In this document: piece by piece, positions 1-10,320 of the stretch | How positions within the stretch are numbered: the first letter of the stretch is position 1 | Layout: each line of letters opens with the position of its first letter | Origin: Jaltomata sinuosa | Taxonomy: Eukaryota > Streptophyta > Magnoliopsida > Solanales > Solanaceae | Length of the DNA stretch: 64,000 bases | Assembly: GCA_003996215.1 (NCBI GenBank) | Contig: QJPP01007231.1 | Span: forward strand, 62,001 to 126,000 | Direction of reading: 5' to 3' | Position numbers and translations under genes: made by a program | Notes under the pieces: generated by a model | Databases searched by the model: none | What the model saw: the letters and a program-made list of their open reading frames with translations, nothing else | Told to the model about the DNA's origin: nothing

Positions 1-1328
1 ATTTTCATTTCTTCCCTATATTTCTCACATATATCTGAATACCATTTTTGTAAAAATCTTATTCTTGCTCCTAGAGTATCTTGTAATCCTGCTTCATTCC
101 AATCTTTTATTATTTTTGAACTAAATGGTTCTGGTAATTTTGTAAAATATAATTTCCTTACTTCTTTTGCTTCTTCTGGCGTATATGTTCCTCTGTAATA
201 ATATTCTCTAAATACACATGTATATTCATCTATGTAACACATATTACATATTGCTAATTTTAACATTAAATTTCTGTTTAATTGTTTATCTTTATTTTGT
301 TCTTCTGTTTCTGTGGTTGTGCTGCTAAATTCATTTCGTATTGCCATTTCATATTTATTTAGAATATCCATAGTTGTGGTTGCTGTTTTACCGTCTATAG
401 TTTTACTACTTCTTAATGCGTTTATGCTTTCTTCTGATAAGTTGTGTAACCATAATTTTACTGTTCCTAAGAATGTTCGTTCTATATATCCTGGTACTTC
501 TGTCAGACTTATTTTATTGTCTATTAGCTGTTTTGCTATATATCCTATCCATAGTTGAATTGCTTTATTTATGTCCGTTACACAATCTAAATCTAAGAAA
601 TTATTATTCTGGTTAGTTGGTTTTGGAGTCCATTTTTTATTTAATCTTTTATCCCATATACTGTCTTGCCTATCAGATTGCTCATAATTAACTGTATAGT
701 ATGTCGGACTTAATATTTTTGGGTCTTTAACTCCTGATGTACTAGCTTCTTGTTCTTTTTCTTTTTCTTTTTCAACATCTCCTGCATTTATTTCAATATT
801 CTCGTCTATGCTTGCTACATTTGCTATCATTTCTGTATAGGTTTCACTTATTTCCGAACTCTGTTCTGTCTGGTTATCGTTTACCTCATTTATACCTAAT
901 TCTTCTTCTTCGGTTGGTTCTTCTATTTGTAGTTTTTCTTTGAATTTTTCTATTTCAGTTTTTAATTTTGCTTCAATTTCTTTTTCTTTTTGTTTTGCCG
1001 TATATAATTCTTTTAACTTAGCTAATTCTTTTTCTAGGGCTATTATTCTGTCATTTTTTACTTCTTCAATTTGTTGTATTTCTTGTTTTGCCTGTTGTTT
1101 AATGATAGTTATTTCATTTTTTCGGTCTATTTCTTCATTTTCTCTAGCAAGTCTTACCATTGCCGTTAAGCTATCTTCTAATCTTAAGGATTCTTTTTCT
1201 AACATTAGGCTTAAATTATCTCCTATTTTCTTATATCGTCTTCCTAGATTTGAAAATATGATCTTTATTTTTAATCCTTCGTGATTTTCATATGTTTTTT
1301 CGTCTATGGCAAATTCTTCTTTGTTCAT
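1..1328 (-). CDS. Endogenous caulimovirid ORF, coiled-coil/capsid-type region (partial, runs off the window)
   Basis: The minus strand is open from the ATG at 1328 to base 1 with no stop, at least 442 codons, and the frame leaves the window. The first third is a Lys/Glu-rich heptad region (about 1226-900) predicted to form a long coiled coil. A Glu/Ser/Thr-rich linker follows, then a more globular part that resembles the capsid-side region of plant caulimovirid polyproteins (recognised from memory, no search run). Such a protein would form virions and come before movement, protease and reverse transcriptase regions that should lie to the left of the window. The ATG directly follows the stop of the upstream small ORF. 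An open frame of this length is unusual in an old integrated virus. Genus is not assigned; badna/tungro-like or solendo-like organisation are both possible. Confidence 0.6.
   Translation of the reverse strand, partial: MNKEEFAIDEKTYENHEGLKIKIIFSNLGRRYKKIGDNLSLMLEKESLRLEDSLTAMVRLARENEEIDRKNEITIIKQQAKQEIQQIEEVKNDRIIALEKELAKLKELYTAKQKEKEIEAKLKTEIEKFKEKLQIEEPTEEEELGINEVNDNQTEQSSEISETYTEMIANVASIDENIEINAGDVEKEKEKEQEASTSGVKDPKILSPTYYTVNYEQSDRQDSIWDKRLNKKWTPKPTNQNNNFLDLDCVTDINKAIQLWIGYIAKQLIDNKISLTEVPGYIERTFLGTVKLWLHNLSEESINALRSSKTIDGKTATTTMDILNKYEMAIRNEFSSTTTETEEQNKDKQLNRNLMLKLAICNMCYIDEYTCVFREYYYRGTYTPEEAKEVRKLYFTKLPEPFSSKIIKDWNEAGLQDTLGARIRFLQKWYSDICEKYREEMK
728..1226 (-). repeat. 499-bp direct repeat, left copy (partner 1711-2209)
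   Basis: This copy lies inside the open large viral ORF and keeps its frame. Its limits are the points where the two copies stop matching: a shared TAACTCC edge on one side and a shared ATCTCCTAT edge on the other. Confidence 0.9.
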
Positions 1329-1535
1329 TTATAAGTTATGTTGTAATTTATATTCCGAGCTGTCTATTTGCAGTTGTAGGTAAACTATAGTTTTTCTTTG
1401 TGCTACGATAGATTCTTTACAAGTTCCTGCAAATATATTCTCATTAAGTCTATGTTGCCTATGTCTCAATTCTCGTCTTTTTGCTATAATTATTTTATTA
1501 AGCTTTTGTCTGTGTTCGTTATCGTTATCAGTCAT
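1329..1535 (-). CDS. Small caulimovirid ORF (68 aa), coupled to both neighbours
   Basis: A 68-codon minus-strand frame rich in Arg, Lys, Gln and Glu, probably helical. Its ATG overlaps the stop of the ORF before it in the arrangement ATGA (1535-1532). Its TAA (1331-1329) is followed at once by the ATG of the next ORF (1328). ATGA overlaps and abutting stop/start pairs are typical of the short ORFs 1-2 and long ORF 3 of badnaviruses and tungroviruses. By position this would be the second small ORF, whose product is often nucleic-acid binding. No motif proves a function; the call rests on position and coupling. Confidence 0.5.
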   Translation of the reverse strand: MTDNDNEHRQKLNKIIIAKRRELRHRQHRLNENIFAGTCKESIVAQRKTIVYLQLQIDSSEYKLQHNL

Positions 1536-1711
1536 TGTTTCTTTAAGTATTTAATATATTTATATTCTATTTTAGATATGGTATTTATTAATTCATTTAA
1601 TTTATCGTTATTAGTTTTTGTAATACTAAGTTGTTTATATTCCGGATATAAATTCTTTAATTTTCTTTTCAATCTTCTTATCTTCTTTCTAGTATGTTTC
1701 AAATCATCCAT
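1532..1711 (-). CDS. Small caulimovirid ORF (59 aa from the ATG at 1711)
   Basis: Lys/Arg- and Tyr-rich short frame ending in the ATGA overlap with the next ORF. I chose the ATG at 1711 because it is the first base of unique sequence. Everything to its right (1711-2209) is a second copy of the coiled-coil coding region of the large ORF, so the in-frame upstream ATG at 1813 lies in duplicated DNA and is probably not the viral start. The product would be a basic helical protein of unknown role. It could instead be the tail of a longer ORF whose 5' part was replaced by the duplication. Confidence 0.45.
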   Translation of the reverse strand: MDDLKHTRKKIRRLKRKLKNLYPEYKQLSITKTNNDKLNELINTISKIEYKYIKYLKKQ

Positions 1712-2209
1712 AACTCCTGATGTACTAGCTTCTTGTTCTTTTTCTTTTTCTTTTTCAACATCTCCTGCATTTATTTCAATATTCTCGTCTATGCTTGCTA
1801 CATTTACTATCATTTCTGTATAGGTTTCACTTATTTCCGAACTCTGTTCTGTCTGGTTATCGTTTACCTCATTTATACCTAATTCTTCTTCTTCGGTTGG
1901 TTATTCTATTTGTAGTTTTTCTTTGAATTTTTCTATTTCAGTTTTTAATTTTGCTACAATTTCTTTTTCCTTTTGTTTTGCCGTATATAATTCTTTTAAC
2001 TTAGCTAATTCTTTTTCTAGGGCTATTATTCTGTCATTTTTTACTTCTTCTATTTGTTGTATTTCTTGTTTTGTCTGTTGTTTAATGATAGTTATTTCAT
2101 TTTTTCGGTCTATTTCTTCATTTTCTCTAGCAAGTCTTACCATTGCCGTTAAGCTATCTTCTAGTCTTAAGGATTCTTTTTCTAACATTAGGCTTAAATT
2201 ATCTCCTAT
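1711..2209 (-). pseudogene. Duplicated caulimovirid coiled-coil segment with a stop codon
   Basis: Second copy of 728-1226 at a constant offset of 983 bp without indels; I count seven substitutions. One substitution makes an in-frame stop (TAA, 1903-1901) that ends the coiled-coil frame. The segment joins the ATG of the small ORF at one end and Mutator-like transposase coding sequence at 2210 at the other, so both edges are rearrangement breakpoints. Confidence 0.8.
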
Positions 2210-5014
2210 GAAGATATAACGGAACTCTTAGAAAATCAACTCGATCAAGAAACAAGAGATATTGATGAGTCATATGTTGATCACACGATAATTGATAATA
2301 TCCGTAACGATCCATATTATGGAAGATCGAGCGATTTATATGAAGAAAGTGTTCAAATCAATCCGGAAGAACTAAGTGGTGATGACGAGATAAAGTTTGA
2401 TATTCGTAATGAGGATATTGAATGGTTCGATGAAGAGATTGATATGGAAGATCCAATATTGTTCACAGGTTTGGGTTTTTCTTCAGTTCAACAATTTAGG
2501 AGGGCTCTTAAAGAACATGCAATAATTAATGGGTTTGAAGTTGGATACCAAAAAAATGAAAGTGAATAGAGTTACTGCATATTGTAAAGACAATGTGGAT
2601 GGAGAATTCATGCTAGCTATTGGAAAAAGACCACTACTTTTCAGGTTAAAACTCTGTATGGAGAGCCTCATAGGTGCCCCCGGACATTGAAGAATAGAAC
2701 TGTCAATTCAACTTGGGTTGCCAAAAGATACATGAAGAATCTCATTGATGCACCAAACTGGAGCATCCACGGTTTTAGAAGAACTGTAAAGAGAGTGTGG
2801 TGTTATAATCTCTAAAAAGCAAGCGTATAAAGCAAGAAAAACAGCGTTTGACTGGATTAAGGGTAACTTTTTTGAGCAATATCATAAAGTTAGAGATTAC
2901 TGTGAGATGATTTTGAAGCAAAATCCAAGGTCAGCAGCATTTTTATATCGTAGTAGATCTTCATTGCAACAATTACCTACTTTCGAGAGTGTTCATCATG
3001 TTTTCTGCTTTAAGAGAAGGGTTTATGTTAGACTGTAGACCTGTGATTGGTGTAGATGCATGTTTCTTGAAAGGGCCATAGGAGGTCAACTTATGGCAGT
3101 GATGGCAAGGGGCGGAAACAACCAAATATTTCTATTAGCTATTGCAATTGTAGAATCTGAATGTAAGCAAAGCTGGACATGGTTCCTAGAATCCTTGATA
3201 GATCAAATTGGAACACCTGAAGAGAAAGGTTGGACATTTATATCTGATAGACAGAAGGTATGCATTTAAACTTTTTATACATAATTATAAATTTTATTTT
3301 TTCCCCTTCTTTTCATAACTAATATTGTATAACTTACTTTGTAGGGTCTCCTTGTCTTTTAAGAAAGTTATGCCAGGTGTTGATCACAGATTCTGTGTTA
3401 GGCATCTGTACGCCAATTTCAAACTTAGGTTCAGAGATGAAGAACTAAAAAACTTGATGTGGGCTGCAGCTAAGGTCATGCACAACTGTAAATTTTGAGA
3501 AAAATATGAAGCTGATCAAGAAAGAAAATACAGAAGCTCATCAATGGTTATCAAAAATTGAAGTCAACCAATGGAGTAAGTCAACATTTTCTACATTGCC
3601 AAAATGTGATATGTTAAGTAATAATATCTGTGAAATCTTTGACCACTGGATTCAAGAAGTTAGAGACCAACCAATATTAACCATGTTGGAGATCATCCGG
3701 AGAAAGATGATGTGCAGGTTGCAGGAAAGATGTGAATGGATTAAGAAATATTCTGTACTAGGTTGTCCTAGGATTATGGAGAAAAATTGAAGAGATAAAA
3801 GAACAAACTTGGAATTGTGAATCAATAGAAGCTGGAAATGGAACATGGGAGGTCCATTAAGGGTTGCAAATATACGTGACAAAACTTAAGGAAAAGGTAT
3901 GCACTTGTAGAGAATGGGATGTAACAGGTATACCATGTAGGCATGGAGTTAGCGCCATAATGACTGCGAATTGTGAACCAGAAGACTTTGTACATCCATT
4001 CTACCATATATCGACATTCAAGAAAGCTTATTCTGAAATAATCATTCCTATACCAGATCAATCGCAATGGGACAAAGCACCTGGTGATCCTATTCTACCA
4101 CCTGAACCTTCAGATTCAAAACCTGAAAGACCAAAAAAAATCAGAAACAAAAGTATAGATGAACCAAGAAATCCCAACAGGGTGAGAAAGTTTGACTATC
4201 CATATGAGTCAGCAATTGTCATGAGATCGGACACAACAGGCAAACATGCAAAAATTCCAGCAAGCCAAGGCCAAAAAGAACTCTTCAGGTACTTTTCTTG
4301 ACTAACATAACTTGTGTTTTCTCTCCTTTTTGACTAGTTTAAATGATTTTTCACAACTCATAGTCTTTTATACTTGATTTTATTTATTTTGATGTTCAAT
4401 AGAATAAAGGAAGAGGTGATAATGGTGTCAGTGAACTTCATAAGTTGCCCACTAATCCTAGAGGTAAGGGAAGAGGAATAGTAAGGGAGACAAATGAAAT
4501 AGACCTGCCCACTAATCCTAGAAAAAGAAAAGGTATAGTGAGAGAGACAAATGAAATAAACAATAACAGAGAAGCAACTAGAGGCAGGGGAGCAACTAGG
4601 AGCAGGGGAAGAGCAAGAGGAAGGGGAAAGCAAAATAGATATGGTCCATACTGCGGAATAGGGAATTGGAATGGTGTTGGAATGTCAAATGCGAACCAAT
4701 TTGTAATGGCATCATAGGTAATAACAAGATGTATTTCAAACCATATGTTAATAACGAATGTTGTATTAATAGATTTTCCCCCTAATTTTAATTGTTGAAT
4801 TTTCAAGGTTCAACCACCTATACCAAGTCAAATTGCTGCTTCTACTACACAACACGGAAGATCTCAATTGCACAGGCAATCAACACCTTTTGGAGATGTT
4901 ATGTTCTCAACTCAAGCTTCGGCAACTGGACGACTTGTGCAAAGTAGCGTAGAAAACCCATTTAGTGAATGGGATAGTGTCCTTGAAATTGCATCTAGTA
5001 TGTTGGTTGATTAA
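2210..5014 (+). pseudogene. Mutator-like element (MULE, MuDR-type) transposase, degenerate, four exons recognisable
   Basis: Fragments in all three plus frames line up with a plant MuDR-like transposase. In order they are an acidic N-terminal region (from 2210), a MuDR zinc/DNA-binding-type domain (about 2460-2800), the DDE transposase core with the first Asp in a VDACFLKG context (about 3045-3075) and a later SDRQKG motif (about 3245), a SWIM zinc finger (CxC...GIPCRHG, about 3896-3960), and a Gly/Arg-rich basic tail (4445-4640). Three introns can be read: 3258-3344, 4289-4402 and 4718-4807, all GT-AG. The last exon (4808-5014) ends at a TAA. Lesions include frameshifts near 2568, 2810 and 3085, stops in exon 1, and TAG at 4715-4717 exactly where CAG|GT would be the splice donor. 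The 5' end is missing: the gene starts mid-exon at the viral junction. I saw no terminal inverted repeats. Confidence 0.9.
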
Positions 5015-5629
5015 TAGTCCAAATTATGATGGATCTTATAACTTTTTGATCAATATCTCTGACAATTAAGATCTTTGATATTTCTCTGACAATTGAGATC
5101 TTTGATACTTATATTTATTTAAGGTATATTTGTTTATACTTATATTTATTTAAGGTATATTTGTTTTGGAACAAATGAATGTACATGGTCATTGAGTTTG
5201 CATTTGTGCTAAAAATTTGTTTATTTCGAGCACTGCTTCGGAGTGCAAAATAGGGGAATGATGAGGAAGAAAAGGACTACATGAATAGCAAAACAGTAGC
5301 AATATCTCGAAATGCTTTAGTTTCTAGGAAGGACCTCAAAAGGATTAGCATTTGACATTTTTGCATAAGTTGAAGCTTAGGAAGCATCAAAGTTCATGTG
5401 TTCTAGAAATGATGTCTTAAGGGTATTTCCTTCAAAGTTTTGACCTTTCAAATTCAAGTGAATTTTGAGATAGATATGTTGTTGGCTGAAGTTCACCACC
5501 ACAAACATTCTTAAATTGTCCTTGCATTGAGAGAGTAGAGTAGGAGTTCTAGAGTTATAGGAATAATGTTGTTCGAGCTTTTATCTGAAAAAGATGTAAT
5601 TTACTTAACAAATTCCTGGATATTTTTCC
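5015..5629. other. Non-coding, AT-rich stretch after the MULE gene
   Basis: Contains two adjacent short tandem duplications (5050-5167) and otherwise no reading frame, RNA gene or mobile-element end that I recognise. It may include the 3' flank of the MULE. Confidence 0.5.
5050..5167. repeat. Two back-to-back short tandem duplications
   Basis: First a unit of about 26 bp containing TCTCTGACAATTAAGATC occurs twice. Then a 31-bp unit starting TACTTATATTTATTTAAGG occurs twice, at 5106 and 5137. Confidence 0.8.
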
Positions 5630-5843
5630 GTCAAGCCAAATAGTATCGGAAGGACCAAATATTAAGGACTTTCAGTTGAATCAAATAGTTGATCCTACTG
5701 TTTTACAAGGGGATGGAGTTGATAAGATTATAGGACAACAACTAAAAGATTTCTATAATCTTGCTGTAAGATGTATTCAGAAGATGGGACAATATCGATC
5801 AGATATGATCGATGTAAGAGCTACATCGAATCAAATGTATTAG
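5630..5843 (+). pseudogene. Possible gene fragment, receptor-kinase C-terminus-like
   Basis: An open stretch of about 70 codons ending in TAG at 5841-5843. The peptide contains QIVDPTVLQG and, about 25 residues later, NLAVRCIQKMGQYRSDM. This spacing resembles the end of plant receptor-like kinase domains (IVDP..., then A..C......RP.M..V). No catalytic part of a kinase is visible. It could be a scrap captured by a transposon, or chance. This is recognition from memory only. Confidence 0.25.
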
Positions 5844-6230
5844 AGGATGATACACTTTGTTCTTCGTTAATTTCTAAATTGGTTTAAATGGCAAGCGACT
5901 CTACTCATTGCCCTAAGATTTTGAGAAGACAAGCACAAAAGAAGATATTTGTTAGATTATACTTTGAAGTTCTTAGCCTCTACCATTTCTTAAGAATATA
6001 TACACACATTTTATCTTCCGCCAAAAAATTTCCTCTCTTCAGTGTTTTTAGGGATTGGGCTGGGGAGGGGGGTTAATTTTTTTTTAAACTTTTTTTTAAA
6101 TTTTTATTCAAGAAAATAAAAAACTCACCGGAAAATATTAGATAAGGGGGGTATCGTTCCCATTCAATATGTGAAGGGAGTATTGTTTCCCAAACCTTAA
6201 ATGTTAATGGGGTAAAGTGGGATTTACTCC
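5844..6230. other. AT-rich spacer, nothing recognised
   Basis: Contains a poly-T/poly-A stretch near 6077-6120 and no credible coding sequence. It ends where the fold-back element begins. Confidence 0.5.
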
Positions 6231-6653
6231 CTTAATTATTAATTCTCCTAATACTTCTTATAATATATTTTCCTCTTACCATATATATTAGGACTCCTTA
6301 ATTTCTAAAATATATTTTTTGCTTATCATATATTGTAGGACTACTTAATTTTAAATATTATAAACATAATTAAAATAGTAATAGGTTCTCCTACTAATTT
6401 CCACCCCTTTTTTCTAACCAACGTTTATTGTGTTCTTATTAATGTACTTAATATACCTTTTCCTTTTATGTTTTAATAACTAAATTTGTCCAAAAGCCAA
6501 AAGATTTTATCGGCACATGACTTAAAAATAGGCATCAGAAAATAATTGAGTTAGTTTATTTAATAAAGAAAGATTTAATATAGATTAATATAGTTCAATA
6601 AAATAATTTAGTTAGTCTAATATAATTCAATAATTAAATGACAGTTATTTGAG
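6231..6653 (+). repeat. Left arm of the fold-back element
   Basis: Pairs with 7438-7860. The match extends over the whole arm with scattered substitutions and short indels, including GGCACATGACTTAAAAATAGG against its mirror near 7570. Confidence 0.8.
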
Positions 6654-6655
6654 AA

Positions 6656-6790
6656 AAATAATAGAAAGACGATTTTGTCTATTGTAAAATCTTTTAATGA
6701 AGGACAAAAAGATCAAATCATATTATAAGAACCTTCACACTTTTAATATAACTAAATTTACCGTACGTGCGTTGCACGTGTGTGTCGTGT
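6656..6790 (-). mobile_element. Helitron-like terminus in the fold-back spacer
   Basis: On the minus strand this reads as a perfect 6-bp hairpin (ACGTGC AAC GCACGT, at 6764-6778) followed by an AT-rich segment. That order and sequence match 26330-26470: hairpin, short spacer, TATATT-AAAAG start, then GATCTTATAATATGATTTG-like sequence. A hairpin just before the end is the hallmark of a Helitron 3' terminus. No helicase gene is present, so it would be non-autonomous. Confidence 0.5.
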
Positions 6791-6848
6791 TTAAAAAATA
6801 GTATTTTTAAAAATTATAGGTAGATTTATGTCTAAAAGCAATAGTATT

Positions 6849-7262
6849 AATCAAAATAAATTATAACTCACTGAAAATAGACAAATACGAACAATACTAA
6901 AAATTAAAGAACTCCAAATTTTTAAATGATGATAAAAATAAGTATGAAACAAACGAATACTTTTTACATATACATGATATATACAAGCATATACCTAATT
7001 AGTAGTAGGGCAAGAAATTGAAAGAAATCTAACAAGACTTTTGTCTCGTCCATTAACATTGTTCCAACAAAACATTGAGTCAAAATAACTTAACGGGTTT
7101 GAATTTTTTTTTGAAGTAAGTATTTAGTTAACATAAACACAAAAAAAAAAAAATCAAATAAGATTCACTAACCAAAATAAATTCTAACTCATTGAAAATA
7201 AGAAAATAAAAAATAGTATTAAAAATTAAAGAACTCCAATTTTTAAGTAATGATAAAATAAG
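6849..7262 (+). repeat. Direct repeat of about 95 bp in the fold-back spacer (6849-6943 and 7170-7262)
   Basis: Both copies contain AAATAAATT-TAACTCA followed by AAAAATTAAAGAACTCCAA and an ATGATAAAATAAG-type end. The intervening sequence is AT-rich and non-coding. Confidence 0.7.
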
Positions 7263-7437
7263 TTAGTGGGAATGGACGGTGTCTAGAAATTTAAGAATTA
7301 AAATTTTAGTCAATTTTAAAGGATCAAATATTAGGAGTTCTTAGTTCTTATACAAATAATTAAAGATTTAATAGCTACAATTTTAATTAATTTAAATTTT
7401 TTAATATTAGAATAATAATTAAATGACAGTTATTTTC

Positions 7438-7860
7438 CTCAAATAACTGTCATTTAATTATTGAATTATATTAGACTAACTAAATTATTTTATTGAACTA
7501 TATTAATCTATATTAAATCTTTCTTTATTAAATAAACTAACTCAATTATTTTCTAATGCCTATTTTTAGGTCATGTGCCGATAAAATCTTTTGGCTTTTG
7601 GAAAAATTTAGTTATTAAAACATAAAAGGAAAAGGTATATTAAGTACATTAATAGGAACACAATTAACGTAGGTTAGAAAAAAGGGAAAAAAATTAGTAG
7701 GAGAACGTATTACTATTTTAATTATGTTTATAATATTTAAAATTAAGTAGTTTTACAATATATGATAAGCAAAAAATATATTTTAGAAATTAAGGAGTCC
7801 TAATATATATGGTAAAATGAAAATATATTGTAAGAGGTATTAGGAGAATTAATAATTAAG
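7438..7860 (-). repeat. Right arm of the fold-back element
   Basis: Mirror of 6231-6653. Just inside it, 7417-7457 is also a local palindrome: AAATGACAGTTATTT, four bases, then its complement. The inner edge of the arm is therefore present twice in opposite orientation. Confidence 0.8.
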
Positions 7861-8017
7861 AAGTCCTAAAATATATGATAAAAACTATTAGAAAAATATA
7901 TGGTTAGAGCTATTAGAAAAATTAATAATTAAAGAGTCCTAAAATATAAGGTAAGAGAAATTATATTAAGGGGTTATTATGCATATTGATGAACTATGAA
8001 TATCGATCTGGAAGCGA
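7861..8017. repeat. Extra copies of the fold-back end motif
   Basis: ATTAATAATTAA followed by GAGTCCTAAAATATA recurs at about 7915-7950, outside the right arm. This suggests an imperfect tandem of the element end or an older neighbouring member. Confidence 0.4.
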
Positions 8018-8022
8018 CCTTC

Positions 8023-10274
8023 TGTCACGACCTAACCCGTCGTGAGTGGCACCCACCCAACCCCCGGATGAGCGAATCAATAGAGTTCCACCCTTGCCTA
8101 GACTAACAGCTTAAAACCAGCAAGCATCAAAGTAAACTAGAAATGAAAATAAGATCAACTACTCAAAATACTTATCATAATTAATAATTTGCGGAAAATC
8201 CCACCTAGGAACTGAAAGTCATCGTACCAAATATCAATACCAAATCTAAAGTACAGGGATGCAACCCCAAACAAAATAAGAATAGTTTTTAAGTCCGAAC
8301 AAATGGACTAAAACTCTAATGATAATCCCAAGGTAGCTCGAATCGACAGCTCACCCTTGAAGATCGGAAACGTCGGTGCTAAATTTGAGGTCTCGTCTCA
8401 ACCGCTGGAAGATTTCCTGTACTCACCAAAAGAAAGACAAGTGCAGTATCAGTACACCACCACTGTGTACTGGTAGGATCATCAGCCAGTATTCAAGAAA
8501 ATAGTATATAAATAGTACACAAAATCCAGTAACAAGTATGGCAAACATGCACCAATATCACAGGCATCTCTAGACTACAGGTCTCTACCTAGCTTGTTAC
8601 CGCATGAATCCATCTCTTACAGTTCTATTCCACCAACAAGAATAACCATAATCACACCTTACCGTCTAGCCCGGACCCACCCTGGAATGCCCTCTAGACA
8701 ACTACCACAAGAAGTGATTACCCGGCCTAAACCAAGACCAATTCAACAGTCATACGACAGTTCCCGGCCACCCATGGACCACCAATCAATAGCACTTTTC
8801 AATAACAGCCCGGTCTACTCACGGAACCAATATCAAGTATCACATTCAGTAAAATAACCCGGTCCTCTCACAGAACCAATATCAACCAACGCAATACAAT
8901 AATCAATGAAACAGTGCAAGATGCAATAAAGTAAACTCGTACCAGGCGTGGTACCCGTGCCAACCGAATGTGTTATACCCGTACTAGGTGTGATACCCGT
9001 ACCAACCGAATGTGTTATACCCGTACTAGGCGTGGTACCCGTGCCAACCGAATGTTATACCCGTACCAGGCGTGGTACTCGAGCCAACCGAATGTCAACA
9101 ACCACAGTCAATATATGAATGCACACCCCTTGTAAAGCCAACAAGTAAAAATCATTCAAACATAGACTGTAAACCGAACTTAGACATTTCACACAATTCC
9201 CCTAAGCAATGTAATTCACACAATTACTTAGACAACGAGTACAATGAATATACACATTCGCAGAAATACGAAAGTCATCACCTACCTCGAATGTTCCAAG
9301 CTCTATTCAACCCGAGCTTTCCCATGTTCCATATTCCTCTCACGTTCTTGGTCTAAAAATAACACATAATGCATATAATTAACATACAGGCCTGTACATT
9401 ACCCAGATTATACCAAATTCCCAAACCCCAAGCCACCCATGATCATCCCACCCTTTTCCCAAGCTTTTCCACCGTTAATTCTCCTAGTCTTATCATTTTT
9501 TACGGACAAAACAAGAAATTAAACAGTCTATGATCATTTTAACGTACCTAAATCAACACCCAAGAATATACATGTTTGGAACCCCCTTCTTCCCTGAATT
9601 CCATCATCCCTAGGTCATTCCAACCTTCCCCAATTTCCCTCCTAGCAATTCTACCGCATAGAAAACGTTGTACAAAGTGTGGGGAACGAAAACCTTACCT
9701 TAGGAACGATTTTTGGTGGAGGAATGAAGAAAATCGCCTGAATTCGCCCAGCCCTTCTCCCAAAACAAACTTGTGAAATTCTGATATTTTGAGAGCTGTT
9801 TCTGCATTAAAAATCCGTCGGCCCGCTATAGCGGTCTTAAGTGAGTTGACCGCCCCTTGACCGCCGCTATAGCGGTAATTTATACCGCTATAGCGGTGGC
9901 CGCTATCACACGTGACAATGCTCATCACGTGCAGAAAGTCCGTAAATTTTCCAGTTTTGGCCATTTCACAACACACTTGGTTCTCCTGACGTCCCGAAAT
10001 AACCCTTTCACGTCAAACGCGATTTCGGGAGTTCTACTTACCCAAATTTGATTCTGAAAAGTCCCCCGGACTCCTTTATGTCTTGGCTAAGTGAAAAACT
10101 AGCTCAATCCAAAACACCTAAACCCATTTTTACCCGGATTTCCCTAAACTCTACCTCGCTCCAAAACCGGCCGAGGCTAGCCTAACCCAGAATTTCAAAC
10201 TCCCAAACCCAGAGTTTTCTAACTTTAAAACTTAGCATGATTGAACTACCTATAACGAGGACCTGTTCGTTAAA
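8023..10274 (-). repeat. Element A 3' LTR (left copy)
   Basis: Starts TGTCACGACC and matches 15444-17679 throughout. Near its middle, about 8937-9096, are four tandem units of about 42 bp built on GGTACCACGCCTGGTAC (written here in reverse as ACCAGGCGTGGTACC). Close to the U3 start, at 9822-9905, are several CCGCTATAGCGG dyads. Confidence 0.95.
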
Positions 10275-10320
10275 ATAGATACCAATTTACCCATCGTTCA
10301 TCCCCGAACGATCAAACCCA
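10275..10320 (-). promoter_or_regulatory. Element A polypurine-tract region
   Basis: Read on the minus strand, GGGGATGAACGATGGG and then TAAATTGGTATCTATT run into the LTR. The same sequence stands before the 3' LTR of elements B, C and E. It is the expected position for plus-strand priming. Confidence 0.75.

Larger units (their letters stand above)
6231..7860. mobile_element. Fold-back element with inverted-repeat arms of about 420 bp
   Basis: 6231-6653 reads as the reverse complement of 7438-7860, with small differences. For example CTTAATTATTAATTCTCC at 6231 mirrors GGAGAATTAATAATTAAG ending at 7860, and the inner ends both carry AATTAAATGACAGTTATTTGAG. The spacer of about 780 bp has no coding sequence. 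It holds a direct repeat (6849-6943 and 7170-7262) and a Helitron-like end. A transcript across it would fold into a hairpin of about 420 bp. I found no clear target-site duplication; the right flank repeats the terminal motif again (about 7915-7960). Confidence 0.75.

Noticed and set aside
313..1284. Plus-strand hydrophobic ORFs over the viral fragment
   Set aside because: They are shadows of the open minus-strand frame; their Phe/Ser/Leu-rich make-up reflects reverse reading of Glu/Lys-rich coding sequence.
6231..7860. Classification of the fold-back element as a standard MITE or MULE
   Set aside because: Arms are much longer than MITE ends, and neither a TA/TAA nor a 9-bp target duplication is visible, so the class is left open.
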